From Verrucomicrobia bacterium UBA6354 (GTDB lineage: Bacteria; Verrucomicrobiota; Kiritimatiellia; RFP12; UBA1067): DNA of 6,535 nucleotides. The stretch's first letter is position 1, and each line of letters begins with the position of its first letter. The notes under the pieces were generated by a model. That model was not told the DNA's origin. It did not search any database and was given only the letters and a program-made list of their open reading frames with translations. The position numbers and the translations under genes are program-made. Of the stretch, positions 1-6,164 are shown in pieces. The stretch is from contig DJRS01000112.1 in the NCBI GenBank assembly GCA_002440145.1, positions 1 to 6,535 of the forward strand. The letters run 5' to 3'.

Positions 1-86
1 CCCATGGCTATCCGGGCGGGGGTGAACTTGCGCAGCGCCTCCCACGGGTCAGCGCTCAAGTTCGTGTTCGTAACCGATAAGAGCAT
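1..86 (-). CDS. eutC: Ethanolamine ammonia-lyase small subunit EutC, N-terminal fragment (runs off the left edge)
   Basis: Only the first 28 codons and two bases are inside the window. The translation reads M-L-L-S-V-T-N-T-N-L-S-A followed by DPWEALRKFTPARIAMG, which matches the conserved N-terminal EutC segment (usually DPW..LR.FT.ARI..GRAG). The start is the ATG at 86-84, chosen because a strong AAAGGAGG lies five bases upstream and because the frame leads directly into the EutC motif. The gene starts 38 bases inside the 3' end of eutB in a different frame, so the two are probably translationally coupled; they form the two subunits of one adenosylcobalamin enzyme in the cytoplasm. This is the short EutC form: the E. 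coli protein has a longer leader before this motif. The call rests on a short stretch, but order and motif together make it secure. Confidence 0.88.
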   Translation of the reverse strand, partial: MLLSVTNTNLSADPWEALRKFTPARIAM

Positions 87-1443
87 GATCGCCTCCTTTG
101 TGCGTGACGAGATGTTGGCGCACGTCGACAAGGTCCATATCCTCCAGCCAGGCCTCGAATTCCGGTGCCGGGCGCTTGCCGAAGACCTGCCGGACGTATT
201 GGATGTCGTGGTAGCTGGTGGTCTGGTAGCCGAGCATGACGTCGTCCCCGCCCGGAATGGCCATCTGGTAGGTCAGTCCGGCGGCGGCCAGGCACGTCAT
301 GAGGATATCCATGTCGTTCTGGTCGGCTTCGGAGTGGTTCGTGTAGCAGATGTCGCAGCCCATCGGCAGGCCGAGCAGTTTGGCGCAGAAGTGGTCCTCC
401 AGTCCGGCGCGGATGATTTCCTTGCCGTCGTAGAGGTACTCGGGGCCGATGAAGCCGACGACCGTGTTGACGAGGAGCGGCTTGAACTTGCGGGCGACGG
501 CGTAGGCGCGCGCTTCGCAGGTTTGCATGTCGACGCCCCAATCGCCGCGGCCGGAAAGCGCGCTTCCCTGCCCCGTCTCGAAGTACATGACGTTCTGCCC
601 CACCGTGCCGCGCTTCAGGGAAAGCGCCGCGTCGTAGGCTTCGGACAGGATGTTCAGGTTCACGCCGAAGACGTTGTTGGCGATTTCCGTGCCGGCAATG
701 GACTGGAACACGAGGTCGACGGGGGTCCCCAGGCGCATGACCTCCAGCGCGTTCGTGACGTGCGACAGGACGCAGCTTTGGGTCGGGATGTGGTAGCGGT
801 GGATGAGCTCGTCGATGAGCTTCAGGAGATCCTGCATCATCGGCACGGAGTCCGTCGCCGGATTGATGCCGATGACCGCGTCCCCGCAGCCGTAGAGGAG
901 CCCTTCCAGCATGGACGCGGCGATTCCCTTCAGGTCGTCCGTGGCGTGGTTCGGCTGCAGGCGGGTCGAGAGGCACCCTTTCAGGCCGATCGTGTCGCGA
1001 AACGCCGTGACGACGCGGCACTTCGAGGCGATGAGGATGAGATCCTGGTTCGAGCAGATCTTGGAGACGGCCGCCACCATCTCGGGCGTCAAGCCCGGGG
1101 CGAGGGCGGAAAGGACCTTGTCGTCCGTCTCGTACCGGAGCAGCCAGTCCCGGAACTGCCCCACGCTCATGTTCTTCACGGGGGCGAACGCCGCCGCGTC
1201 GTGCGAATCGACGATCAGCCGCGTCACCTCGTCCTTCTCGTACGGGATGAGCGGCTCCTCGAGGAAAAGGGAAAGCGGCACGTCGGCGAGCAGCATCTGG
1301 GCGGCGACGCGTTCCTCGTCGCTCGCCGCGGCGCATCCCGCCGTCACGTCCCCCGAACGTTTCGGGGAGGCCTTGCCCATCAGCTCCTTGAGGGAGCGGA
1401 ACGTCCAGTGCCTGCCGGCGATTTCGAGCGTGACGCTTTCCAT
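49..1443 (-). CDS. eutB: Ethanolamine ammonia-lyase large (catalytic) subunit EutB
   Basis: This is the TIM-barrel catalytic subunit of the adenosylcobalamin-dependent lyase that converts ethanolamine to acetaldehyde and ammonia in the cytoplasm. It has 464 residues, close to the 453 of E. coli EutB, and aligns along its length from memory: RSGDV.AG near 29-36, VAAVSKICSN 123-132, STRLQPN 159-165, GDAVIGINPATD 187-198, YFETGQGSALS 287-297, VNTVVGFIGPEYLY 325-338, IRAGLEDHF 344-352 and MGCDICYTNH 361-370. All five substrate-contacting residues known from the E. coli enzyme have counterparts: Arg161, Gln163, Asn194, Glu289 and Asp364. It should therefore be an active EutB and not a diverged paralogue. 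The start is the ATG four bases after the dctM stop; the ribosome site GAGGT (1450-1454) is built into the last codons of dctM. The 3' end overlaps eutC. No EutA reactivase is visible in the window. Confidence 0.97.
   Translation of the reverse strand: MESVTLEIAGRHWTFRSLKELMGKASPKRSGDVTAGCAAASDEERVAAQMLLADVPLSLFLEEPLIPYEKDEVTRLIVDSHDAAAFAPVKNMSVGQFRDWLLRYETDDKVLSALAPGLTPEMVAAVSKICSNQDLILIASKCRVVTAFRDTIGLKGCLSTRLQPNHATDDLKGIAASMLEGLLYGCGDAVIGINPATDSVPMMQDLLKLIDELIHRYHIPTQSCVLSHVTNALEVMRLGTPVDLVFQSIAGTEIANNVFGVNLNILSEAYDAALSLKRGTVGQNVMYFETGQGSALSGRGDWGVDMQTCEARAYAVARKFKPLLVNTVVGFIGPEYLYDGKEIIRAGLEDHFCAKLLGLPMGCDICYTNHSEADQNDMDILMTCLAAAGLTYQMAIPGGDDVMLGYQTTSYHDIQYVRQVFGKRPAPEFEAWLEDMDLVDVRQHLVTHKGGDHALIGYEHELER
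92..99 (-). promoter_or_regulatory. Strong ribosome binding site of eutC, inside eutB
   Basis: AAAGGAGG on the minus strand ends five bases before the eutC ATG at 86. It lies inside the eutB coding region (codons for His-Lys-Gly-Gly near the EutB C-terminus). It is the strongest Shine-Dalgarno match seen in this operon and decides the eutC start. Confidence 0.8.
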
Positions 1444-1447
1444 GGCC

Positions 1448-2896
1448 TTACCTCACGGCGGGAACGTAGTCGAATGCCGCGGCGCAGAGGTCCTTGAACC
1501 AGCCGCAGTGCGCGACGAGCCAGTCCACCGGGCCGAGCGCCTTGCCGTTGACGTAGTCCGGCAGCCACAGGGCGATCTGCGGGAAGAGCATGATGAGGAC
1601 GATCGCCGCGATCATGAGGAACAGGAACGGCACGATGGACGCGTAGATGTCCTTGATCGTGATGCAGTCCGGGCTCATGGCGCGCATCATGAAGAGGTTG
1701 TAGCCGAACGGCGGGGTGATGTAGGCGATCTGGCAGGTGATCGTGTAGAGGACGCCGAACCAGATCGGGCTGAACCCGAGCTCCTTCACGAGCGGAATGA
1801 ACAGCGGCGCGACGATGATCAGCATGGCGGTGTCGTCCAGGAAGATGCCCATGACGATGAACGTGAGCTGCATCAGGAAGAGGATGCACCAGGGCGAGAG
1901 GCCCAGATCGCTTGTGAAGAACTGCTTCAGGACGTCCACCGCGTGCAGCGAGTCGAAGACCGCCGAGAACGACAGCGCCGCCATCATGATCCAGAGGAAC
2001 ATCGCCGAGTTGTCGAGCGTCTCCTTCAGGGTCTTGGTGAAGACCTTCAGCGTCAGGCGTTTCTTGCAGAGCGCGATCAGGAACGCCGCGAGCGCGCCCA
2101 CCGCCGAACTTTCCTCGAGCGAGGTCAGCCCCGAGAAGAACGAGCCGATGACCGAAAGGACGAGCAGAATCGGCAGAATGCCCGCGCGCAGGACGCGGAA
2201 TTTCTCCGCCCAGCTGAAGTTGCGCTGCTCCTTGGGGAGGATCGGCCCGAGTTTCGGGTTGATCCGGCAGCGGATGATGACGTAGCCGAAGAAGAGGACC
2301 GACAGCAGGATGGCCGGCCCGACGCCCGCCAGCCACAGGTCCTTCACCTGTTCGCGCGCGATCATTCCGTACAGGACCAGAACGACCGAGGGCGGGAACA
2401 GGATGCCGAGCGAGGAGCCCGCCTGGATCACGCCGGAAATCATGCGTTTGTCGTAGTTGCGCTTCAGGAGTTCCGGCAAGGCGACGGAGCAGCCGATGGC
2501 CATGCCGGCGACCGACAGGCCGTTCATGCACGAAATCATGACCATGACCAGGAGCGTGCCGACGGCGAGACCGCCGCGCAGGCCGCCGAACCAGACGTGG
2601 AACATGTAGTACATGTCATTCGCGATGCCCGATTCGGAAAGCATGAAGCCCATGAACACGAACATCGGCAACGTCAGCATCGGGTACCAGTTGAACAGCT
2701 TGATCGCCGCGTTGAAGCCGTAGCCCAAAGCGCCGCGGTCGATGAATATGAGCGCGAACACGACGCCGATGAACCCCATCACGCCGAATACACGCTGGCC
2801 CGTCAGCATCAGGACCATGAGGAACGTGAACATCAACGCGACGATGATGCCCGGATACGAGAGCAGGTACTCCGTCAGACTCAACGATTCATACAT
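1448..2896 (-). CDS. dctM: TRAP transporter large permease subunit DctM
   Basis: This is the ion-coupled membrane channel subunit of a tripartite ATP-independent periplasmic (TRAP) transporter in the inner membrane. The 482-residue protein is hydrophobic throughout, with roughly a dozen membrane segments, and carries the family signatures: AGSSLGILFPPSVVLVLYG at 159-177, GLTSLEESSAVGA at 256-268, DDTAMLIIVAPLFIPL at 354-369 and ITPPFGYNLFMM at 393-404. It is somewhat longer than the usual 425-440 residues, with a short extra N-terminus and a soluble-looking tail of about 40 residues after the last helix. The ATG at 2896 sits five bases after AGAGGT and overlaps the end of dctQ by 16 bases, so coupled translation is likely. 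The next gene, eutB, follows after four bases, tying import to ethanolamine cleavage. The ethanolamine substrate itself is inferred from context. Confidence 0.96.
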   Translation of the reverse strand: MYESLSLTEYLLSYPGIIVALMFTFLMVLMLTGQRVFGVMGFIGVVFALIFIDRGALGYGFNAAIKLFNWYPMLTLPMFVFMGFMLSESGIANDMYYMFHVWFGGLRGGLAVGTLLVMVMISCMNGLSVAGMAIGCSVALPELLKRNYDKRMISGVIQAGSSLGILFPPSVVLVLYGMIAREQVKDLWLAGVGPAILLSVLFFGYVIIRCRINPKLGPILPKEQRNFSWAEKFRVLRAGILPILLVLSVIGSFFSGLTSLEESSAVGALAAFLIALCKKRLTLKVFTKTLKETLDNSAMFLWIMMAALSFSAVFDSLHAVDVLKQFFTSDLGLSPWCILFLMQLTFIVMGIFLDDTAMLIIVAPLFIPLVKELGFSPIWFGVLYTITCQIAYITPPFGYNLFMMRAMSPDCITIKDIYASIVPFLFLMIAAIVLIMLFPQIALWLPDYVNGKALGPVDWLVAHCGWFKDLCAAAFDYVPAVR

Positions 2897-4044
2897 ACGA
2901 CACCTCTAATCAAAAAGAGCATGGAAAGCAGGAACACCAACGCGCCCAGCATGAACCATGTCGGGTTGGACAGCAGCGCGGCAAGCCCGAACCCCCCGGC
3001 GAGGAAGAGAATCCCCACCCCGGCGAAGACGAGATACGGCAGCCAGTAGGAATGCGGCTCGTCCGGCTCGGCCGGAACGGGCGCTTCCGCCAGCGGCGCC
3101 GGCGCTTTCGGGATGCGCGGATCGAACACCTGGATGAGGTTACGCCCTTTCGGATCGGGCCCGAAGCCCGTCGTGCCCGGCGCCCCGTCCTGCGCGAGCA
3201 GAATCGCCTCGCCGATCATGACGAGAATGCCCAAGCCCGGAATCAGCGCGAACACGCCGTAGGTGAACGCCCACCAGCCCGACATGTCCAGATCGTGGAA
3301 GCGCCTTATGGTCGGCGGAATCGACACGATCGGCGCGCCGACCGCCAGGAATGCCCCGGCGAAGACGAGCAGAAGCCCGAAGCCGCCCTCCGGCGTCACG
3401 CGCGGCACGCCCAAGACCAGCAACAGCGCGCCGGCCGTGCCGGCCACCGCGCAACACGCCATCGTCTTCCAGTACCGGGCGCGGGAAAGGCGTCCGCCGT
3501 AGAGACGCTCGTCCTCGGTGTCGGGATTCGGCAATACGACTTCCTTCTTGAACGCGGCGAGAACCGATTTGACGAACTCGGCCGTCATCTGCAGGAACAT
3601 GAAAAAGATTCCGATCACCATCGCAATCTTGATGGGGGCCATGTACGGCGCCCAGACGGTGTGGTTGATCTGCTTGGCGACGACCGCGTAGGCGCAACTG
3701 TCCCAGCCGCCCAGCAGCATGACGACGAGATAGAAGAGGACGAAGAAGGACGTCACGGCGTCCACAATCGCCTTCGTGCGCGGCTTCCAGTTCGCGTAGA
3801 GGAAGTCCATGCGCACGTGCGCGCCGCGTTGCAGGGTCCAGCCCGCCCCCAGCAGATAGTAGGCGCCCACGGCGAACTGCGCCATTTCGAGCGCCCAGAT
3901 CGTGTTGATGCCCGTGCCGCGCGCGAAAACGGGGAACATCAACACGGCGAGTATCACCAAGAGGAGATACATCGCGGCGATGCCGAGCCCTCTCACGAGG
4001 GCTTCGACACCGCGCACGTATTTGACCAATGCATGCATGATCAT
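2881..4044 (-). CDS. dctQ: TRAP small permease DctQ fused to a DUF805 membrane domain
   Basis: Residues 1-165 are a normal DctQ: four hydrophobic segments near 22-40, 50-72, 96-115 and 136-158, with the family features WALE (50-53) and QRGAHVRMDFL (72-82). DctQ bridges the binding protein and DctM in the inner membrane. The same frame then continues into a DUF805 domain (about 183-300) recognised by GGRLSRARYW (183-192), RRFHDLDMSGWW (247-258) and FGPDPKG (294-300), with helices between them. A Pro/Ala/Glu-rich linker (312-330) and two more hydrophobic segments (about 334-352 and 362-380) follow. The whole is 387 residues, about twice a usual DctQ. The role of DUF805 is unknown. The start is the ATG overlapping the dctP stop by one base (TGATG); the ATG two codons later is an alternative. 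The single uninterrupted frame argues for a real fusion. Confidence 0.92.
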   Translation of the reverse strand: MIMHALVKYVRGVEALVRGLGIAAMYLLLVILAVLMFPVFARGTGINTIWALEMAQFAVGAYYLLGAGWTLQRGAHVRMDFLYANWKPRTKAIVDAVTSFFVLFYLVVMLLGGWDSCAYAVVAKQINHTVWAPYMAPIKIAMVIGIFFMFLQMTAEFVKSVLAAFKKEVVLPNPDTEDERLYGGRLSRARYWKTMACCAVAGTAGALLLVLGVPRVTPEGGFGLLLVFAGAFLAVGAPIVSIPPTIRRFHDLDMSGWWAFTYGVFALIPGLGILVMIGEAILLAQDGAPGTTGFGPDPKGRNLIQVFDPRIPKAPAPLAEAPVPAEPDEPHSYWLPYLVFAGVGILFLAGGFGLAALLSNPTWFMLGALVFLLSMLFLIRGVVCMNR

Positions 4045-5150
4045 CAGTACCTATAGGGTTTGCCGGCTTTGGCCATGACCGCGTTGTATTTGCGGAAGAT
4101 GTCCACCACCGCTTTCGCGCGGGGCGAAGCTTTGGCGATCTCTTCCCAGAACGGCACGGCCTTCTTTTCGACCTCGGCCCACTCCGCTTCGGGAATGGAG
4201 CAGAGTTTCAGCTTGCCGCCGTTCACGCGCAGGTCGGCTTCGCCGCCCCAGTACCAGTACTGGCGGTAGTAGTGCGACGAGTCCATCGACAGCTTGAAGA
4301 GCGTCTTGAGATCGTCCGGCACCTTGGACCAACTTTCCGTGTTGGCGAAGTACGAGCCGATCCACGCGCCCGAAAGCGAGTTCGTCAGGAAGTACTTGCA
4401 GGCGTCCGCCCAGCCGACGGTGTAGTCCTCGGTGATGCCCGACCACGCGACGCCGTCCAGCGTGCCCGTGCGGAGCGCCATCTCGGCGTCTTCGTACGGA
4501 AGCGTCACCGGCACCACGCCGAACTGCTGCAGGAACCGCCCCGCCGTCGGGAACGTGTAGACGCGCAAGCCTTTCAGGTCCGCCAGATGCTCGATCGGTT
4601 TCTTCGTCGCGAAGTGGCACGGATCCCACGAACCGGCCGACAGCCACGTCACCTTGCCGCCGGACGCCTCCTTGTACGATTCCGCCCAAATCTTGTCGAG
4701 CCCGTACTGCGCGAAGAGCACCGGCACGTCTAGCGAATAGCGCGTCGCGAACGGGAAGTAGCCGCCGAACACGCGCACGTCCGCCGCGGACGACATGGAG
4801 TCGTCGTCCGACTGCACGCCGTCGATCGTGCCGGCCTGGAGCGCGCTGAAGAGTTCAGACGTCGGCACGAGCTGGTCGGCGTAGTAGAGATCGATGTGCA
4901 TCCGGTTGCCTGCGACCTTGTTGAACGCGTCGATCGCCGGTTTGCAGACGTGCTGCGCCAGCGCCGTGCCCGCATAGGTCTGGAAGCGCCATTTGATCAT
5001 CTTCATCGTCTGCGGAATCGTCACGCCCTTGTCGAGCGGACTCCTCTTGGAGTCTTTCGGGTCGCAGCCCGTGAGAGCCGAACCCGCCGCCATCCCGACG
5101 GCGCCCATGCAGGCGCCCTTCAGGAATTCGCGTGTCGTCATGTTCTTCAT
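4044..5150 (-). CDS. dctP: TRAP transporter periplasmic solute-binding lipoprotein DctP, candidate ethanolamine binder
   Basis: The 368-residue protein begins with a hydrophobic signal and a lipobox LTGC (26-29), so it should be cut before Cys29 and lipid-anchored; Asp30 at the +2 position is the classic inner-membrane retention signal in E. coli, placing it next to DctQM. The mature part shows the two-lobe TRAP binding-protein pattern: SALQAGTIDGVQ (102-113), LADLKGLRVYTF (189-200), FGVVPVTLPYEDAEMALRTGTLDG (split across 210-233) and W236. In most family members the segment is LKG-x-K-x-R, and the Arg binds the substrate carboxylate. My alignment puts Tyr198 there, which suggests a ligand without a carboxylate. 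The N-terminus TTREFLKG resembles a Tat signal but lacks the twin Arg. The ribosome site AAGGAG (5159-5164) lies eight bases before the ATG. The family call is firm; the ligand is inference. Confidence 0.94.
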   Translation of the reverse strand: MKNMTTREFLKGACMGAVGMAAGSALTGCDPKDSKRSPLDKGVTIPQTMKMIKWRFQTYAGTALAQHVCKPAIDAFNKVAGNRMHIDLYYADQLVPTSELFSALQAGTIDGVQSDDDSMSSAADVRVFGGYFPFATRYSLDVPVLFAQYGLDKIWAESYKEASGGKVTWLSAGSWDPCHFATKKPIEHLADLKGLRVYTFPTAGRFLQQFGVVPVTLPYEDAEMALRTGTLDGVAWSGITEDYTVGWADACKYFLTNSLSGAWIGSYFANTESWSKVPDDLKTLFKLSMDSSHYYRQYWYWGGEADLRVNGGKLKLCSIPEAEWAEVEKKAVPFWEEIAKASPRAKAVVDIFRKYNAVMAKAGKPYRY

Positions 5151-5167
5151 GTTCGTTTCTCCTTGGT

Positions 5168-5201
5168 TTGAACTTCAGCCGTTCTTGAACTTCGGCCGTT
5201 T
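5168..5201 (-). repeat. Two tandem copies of a 17-base unit between the porin and dctP genes
   Basis: Plus-strand TTGAACTTCAGCCGTTC (5168-5184) is followed immediately by TTGAACTTCGGCCGTTT (5185-5201), with two differences. The pair fills most of the 52-base gap between the porin stop (5203) and the dctP ribosome site. In RNA the GAAC/GTTC segments can pair in alternative ways (within one copy or across the junction), so the repeat may shape the message between the two genes. It may equally be a simple local duplication. Confidence 0.75.
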
Positions 5202-5202
5202 T

Positions 5203-6039
5203 TCAGAAAGTGACCGTCGCGTTCACACCGCCCCAGCAAATCTCGTCTTTGCCCATGCCCATGTAGTCGAGTTTGCGCAACGTGTGGCTGGGAACCCACG
5301 TATAGTTGACTTGCGCGCCCAGCGACAGCCAGTCCGTGACCGCGTACGAGGCCGAAAGCCCGACCGTCTGGTCCGTAAGCTCCGTGCCGACGGCTTCGCC
5401 CGTTATGTTTTTCGTCCACGCATTGCCGCCGAATCCCAGCGACGCGGACGGCGTCAGCGTGAGCGCGTCCGTCAGCGCGAAGTCGTGGCTCAGGCCGAAG
5501 CTGTAGTAGAGCGTGCTCGGATCCGTCCCCGCCGAATCGGAATAGTTCCAATAGACGGAGGCGCTCGGCGTCACGAACGGGTTCGCATACGAAACGGACG
5601 CGTACAGGTCTTGGTCGCTCGAGCCGTTGTTGTTCGGGTAGGTGTACCAGATGTGGCCGACCTCAAGTCCCACGCCCGCCAGCTCGACGCCGTACGAGAG
5701 CGTGTAGTCGATCTCCTGCAAACCGGCCGTCCGGCGGCTGTTTGTGGCCGTGCCGCGTTTGTGCGTCAAGTCGAAACTGGACCACACGCTCGCCGCAACC
5801 CAACCGTAATCGCCCGCGTCGTATGTCGCCGAGACGGACGGTTGCCAGACGGGATTGTCGTTGCAGATCGTGCCGCGCCAGATGTAGTCGCTCAGCACGT
5901 CGACGGATACCGAGACGGACACGGGCGAAGACGCTTCCGACTCGGCACCCTGCGCCGCCGTGGCATCCTCCGCATACGTGGCGGACGCGGCGCTTACCGC
6001 CGTAACCACCGCCGCCGTCAATCCTGCGATTCTTTTCAT
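5203..6039 (-). CDS. Outer-membrane beta-barrel protein, TorF (Gcw_chp)-like putative porin
   Basis: The 278-residue protein has a signal peptide (Lys-Arg start, hydrophobic 5-20, probable cut after ATYA at 20-23), then a low-complexity Ala/Ser/Glu stretch (24-40), then alternating strands typical of a beta-barrel: SVSVSVDVLSDYIWRG (41-56), ASVWSSFDL, YTLSYGVEL, LEVGHIWYTYP, and the terminal strand GVNATVTF ending in Phe278, the usual barrel-assembly signal. The opening strand followed by DYIWRG and then a DNP.WQPS.. loop resembles the TorF/Gcw_chp putative porin family, including forms seen in Verrucomicrobiota relatives; that link is from memory. As the first gene after the sigma-54 promoter and just before dctP, it probably lets the TRAP substrate cross the outer membrane. 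The ATG is preceded by AGAAAGGT about ten bases upstream. The barrel is certain, the exact family and solute are not. Confidence 0.85.
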   Translation of the reverse strand: MKRIAGLTAAVVTAVSAASATYAEDATAAQGAESEASSPVSVSVSVDVLSDYIWRGTICNDNPVWQPSVSATYDAGDYGWVAASVWSSFDLTHKRGTATNSRRTAGLQEIDYTLSYGVELAGVGLEVGHIWYTYPNNNGSSDQDLYASVSYANPFVTPSASVYWNYSDSAGTDPSTLYYSFGLSHDFALTDALTLTPSASLGFGGNAWTKNITGEAVGTELTDQTVGLSASYAVTDWLSLGAQVNYTWVPSHTLRKLDYMGMGKDEICWGGVNATVTF

Positions 6040-6080
6040 GGTCTCTTGCTACCTTTCTCTTTGCACTTCTTTGATTAGAT

Positions 6081-6097
6081 GTCCACACCATGTGAAC
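6081..6097 (-). promoter_or_regulatory. Hairpin at the predicted 5' end of the operon mRNA
   Basis: On the minus strand GTTCAC-ATGGT-GTGGAC forms a six-pair stem (one G-U) with a five-base loop. Its first base, G6097, is the base expected at +1 if the GC of the -12 element is counted as -13/-12. A stem at the very 5' end is a known way to protect a message from decay; that role here is inferred. The leader from 6097 to the porin ATG would be about 58 bases. Confidence 0.5.
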
Positions 6098-6106
6098 ACA
6101 CACTCT

Positions 6107-6124
6107 AAGCAAAAACCGTGCCAA
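6107..6124 (-). promoter_or_regulatory. Sigma-54 (RpoN) -24/-12 promoter of the porin-TRAP-eut operon
   Basis: The minus strand reads TTGGCACGGTTTTTGCTT. This fits the RpoN consensus YTGGCACG-N4-TTGCW at every fixed position, with the GG (6122-6121) and GC (6110-6109) separated by exactly ten bases. The predicted start is near 6097, 58 bases before the porin ATG. Sigma-54 promoters need an ATP-driven enhancer-binding activator, so expression of the operon is probably switched by an inducer or nitrogen signal. No activator gene is in the window. Confidence 0.88.
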
Positions 6125-6125
6125 A

Positions 6126-6136
6126 GGCAGCCTGCC
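6126..6136. repeat. 11-base palindrome abutting the -24 promoter element
   Basis: GGCAG-C-CTGCC is a perfect five-base inverted repeat around one central base. It sits at about -30 to -40 relative to the predicted start, directly beside the sigma-54 site. It could be a protein operator, but it is short enough to occur by chance. Confidence 0.4.
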
Positions 6137-6139
6137 AAT

Positions 6140-6164
6140 TGAAAAATATTCCTTTTTCATGAAA
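6140..6164. repeat. A+T-rich nested inverted repeats upstream of the promoter
   Basis: TGAAAAA (6140-6146) and TTTTTCA (6153-6159) are a perfect seven-base inverted repeat with a six-base spacer. It overlaps a second palindrome, TTTCATGAAA (6155-6164). CAATT at 6136-6140 and AATTG at 6163-6167 extend the symmetry imperfectly. The block lies at roughly -43 to -70, where a bending protein or bent DNA would help an activator loop to RpoN polymerase. I do not see a clean IHF consensus. Confidence 0.4.

Noticed and set aside
4..1497. Plus-strand 497-codon open frame opposite eutB
   Set aside because: It is antisense to a EutB with all active-site residues and encodes a charged, motif-free Arg/Asp/Val-rich protein, typical of a GC-rich shadow frame.
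911..3049. Plus-strand 712-codon open frame opposite dctM and part of eutB
   Set aside because: The translation is low-complexity His/Asp/Glu/Arg text, the mirror of hydrophobic codons in dctM; no ribosome site or recognisable domain.
3052..4056. Plus-strand 334-codon open frame opposite dctQ
   Set aside because: Same character as the others: Arg/His/Glu-rich antisense shadow of a membrane protein gene.
5121..5150. Twin-arginine signal at the DctP N-terminus (TTREFLKG)
   Set aside because: Only one Arg is present; the lipobox LTGC supports an ordinary lipoprotein signal.
6040..6106. Adenosylcobalamin riboswitch in the operon leader, expected for a B12 enzyme
   Set aside because: The predicted leader is only about 58 bases and no B12-box-like sequence is seen there or upstream.
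5663..6160. Minus-strand 165-codon frame starting at 6160
   Set aside because: It crosses the sigma-54 promoter and then runs out of frame through the porin gene with an Arg/Gly-rich translation; not credible as a gene.
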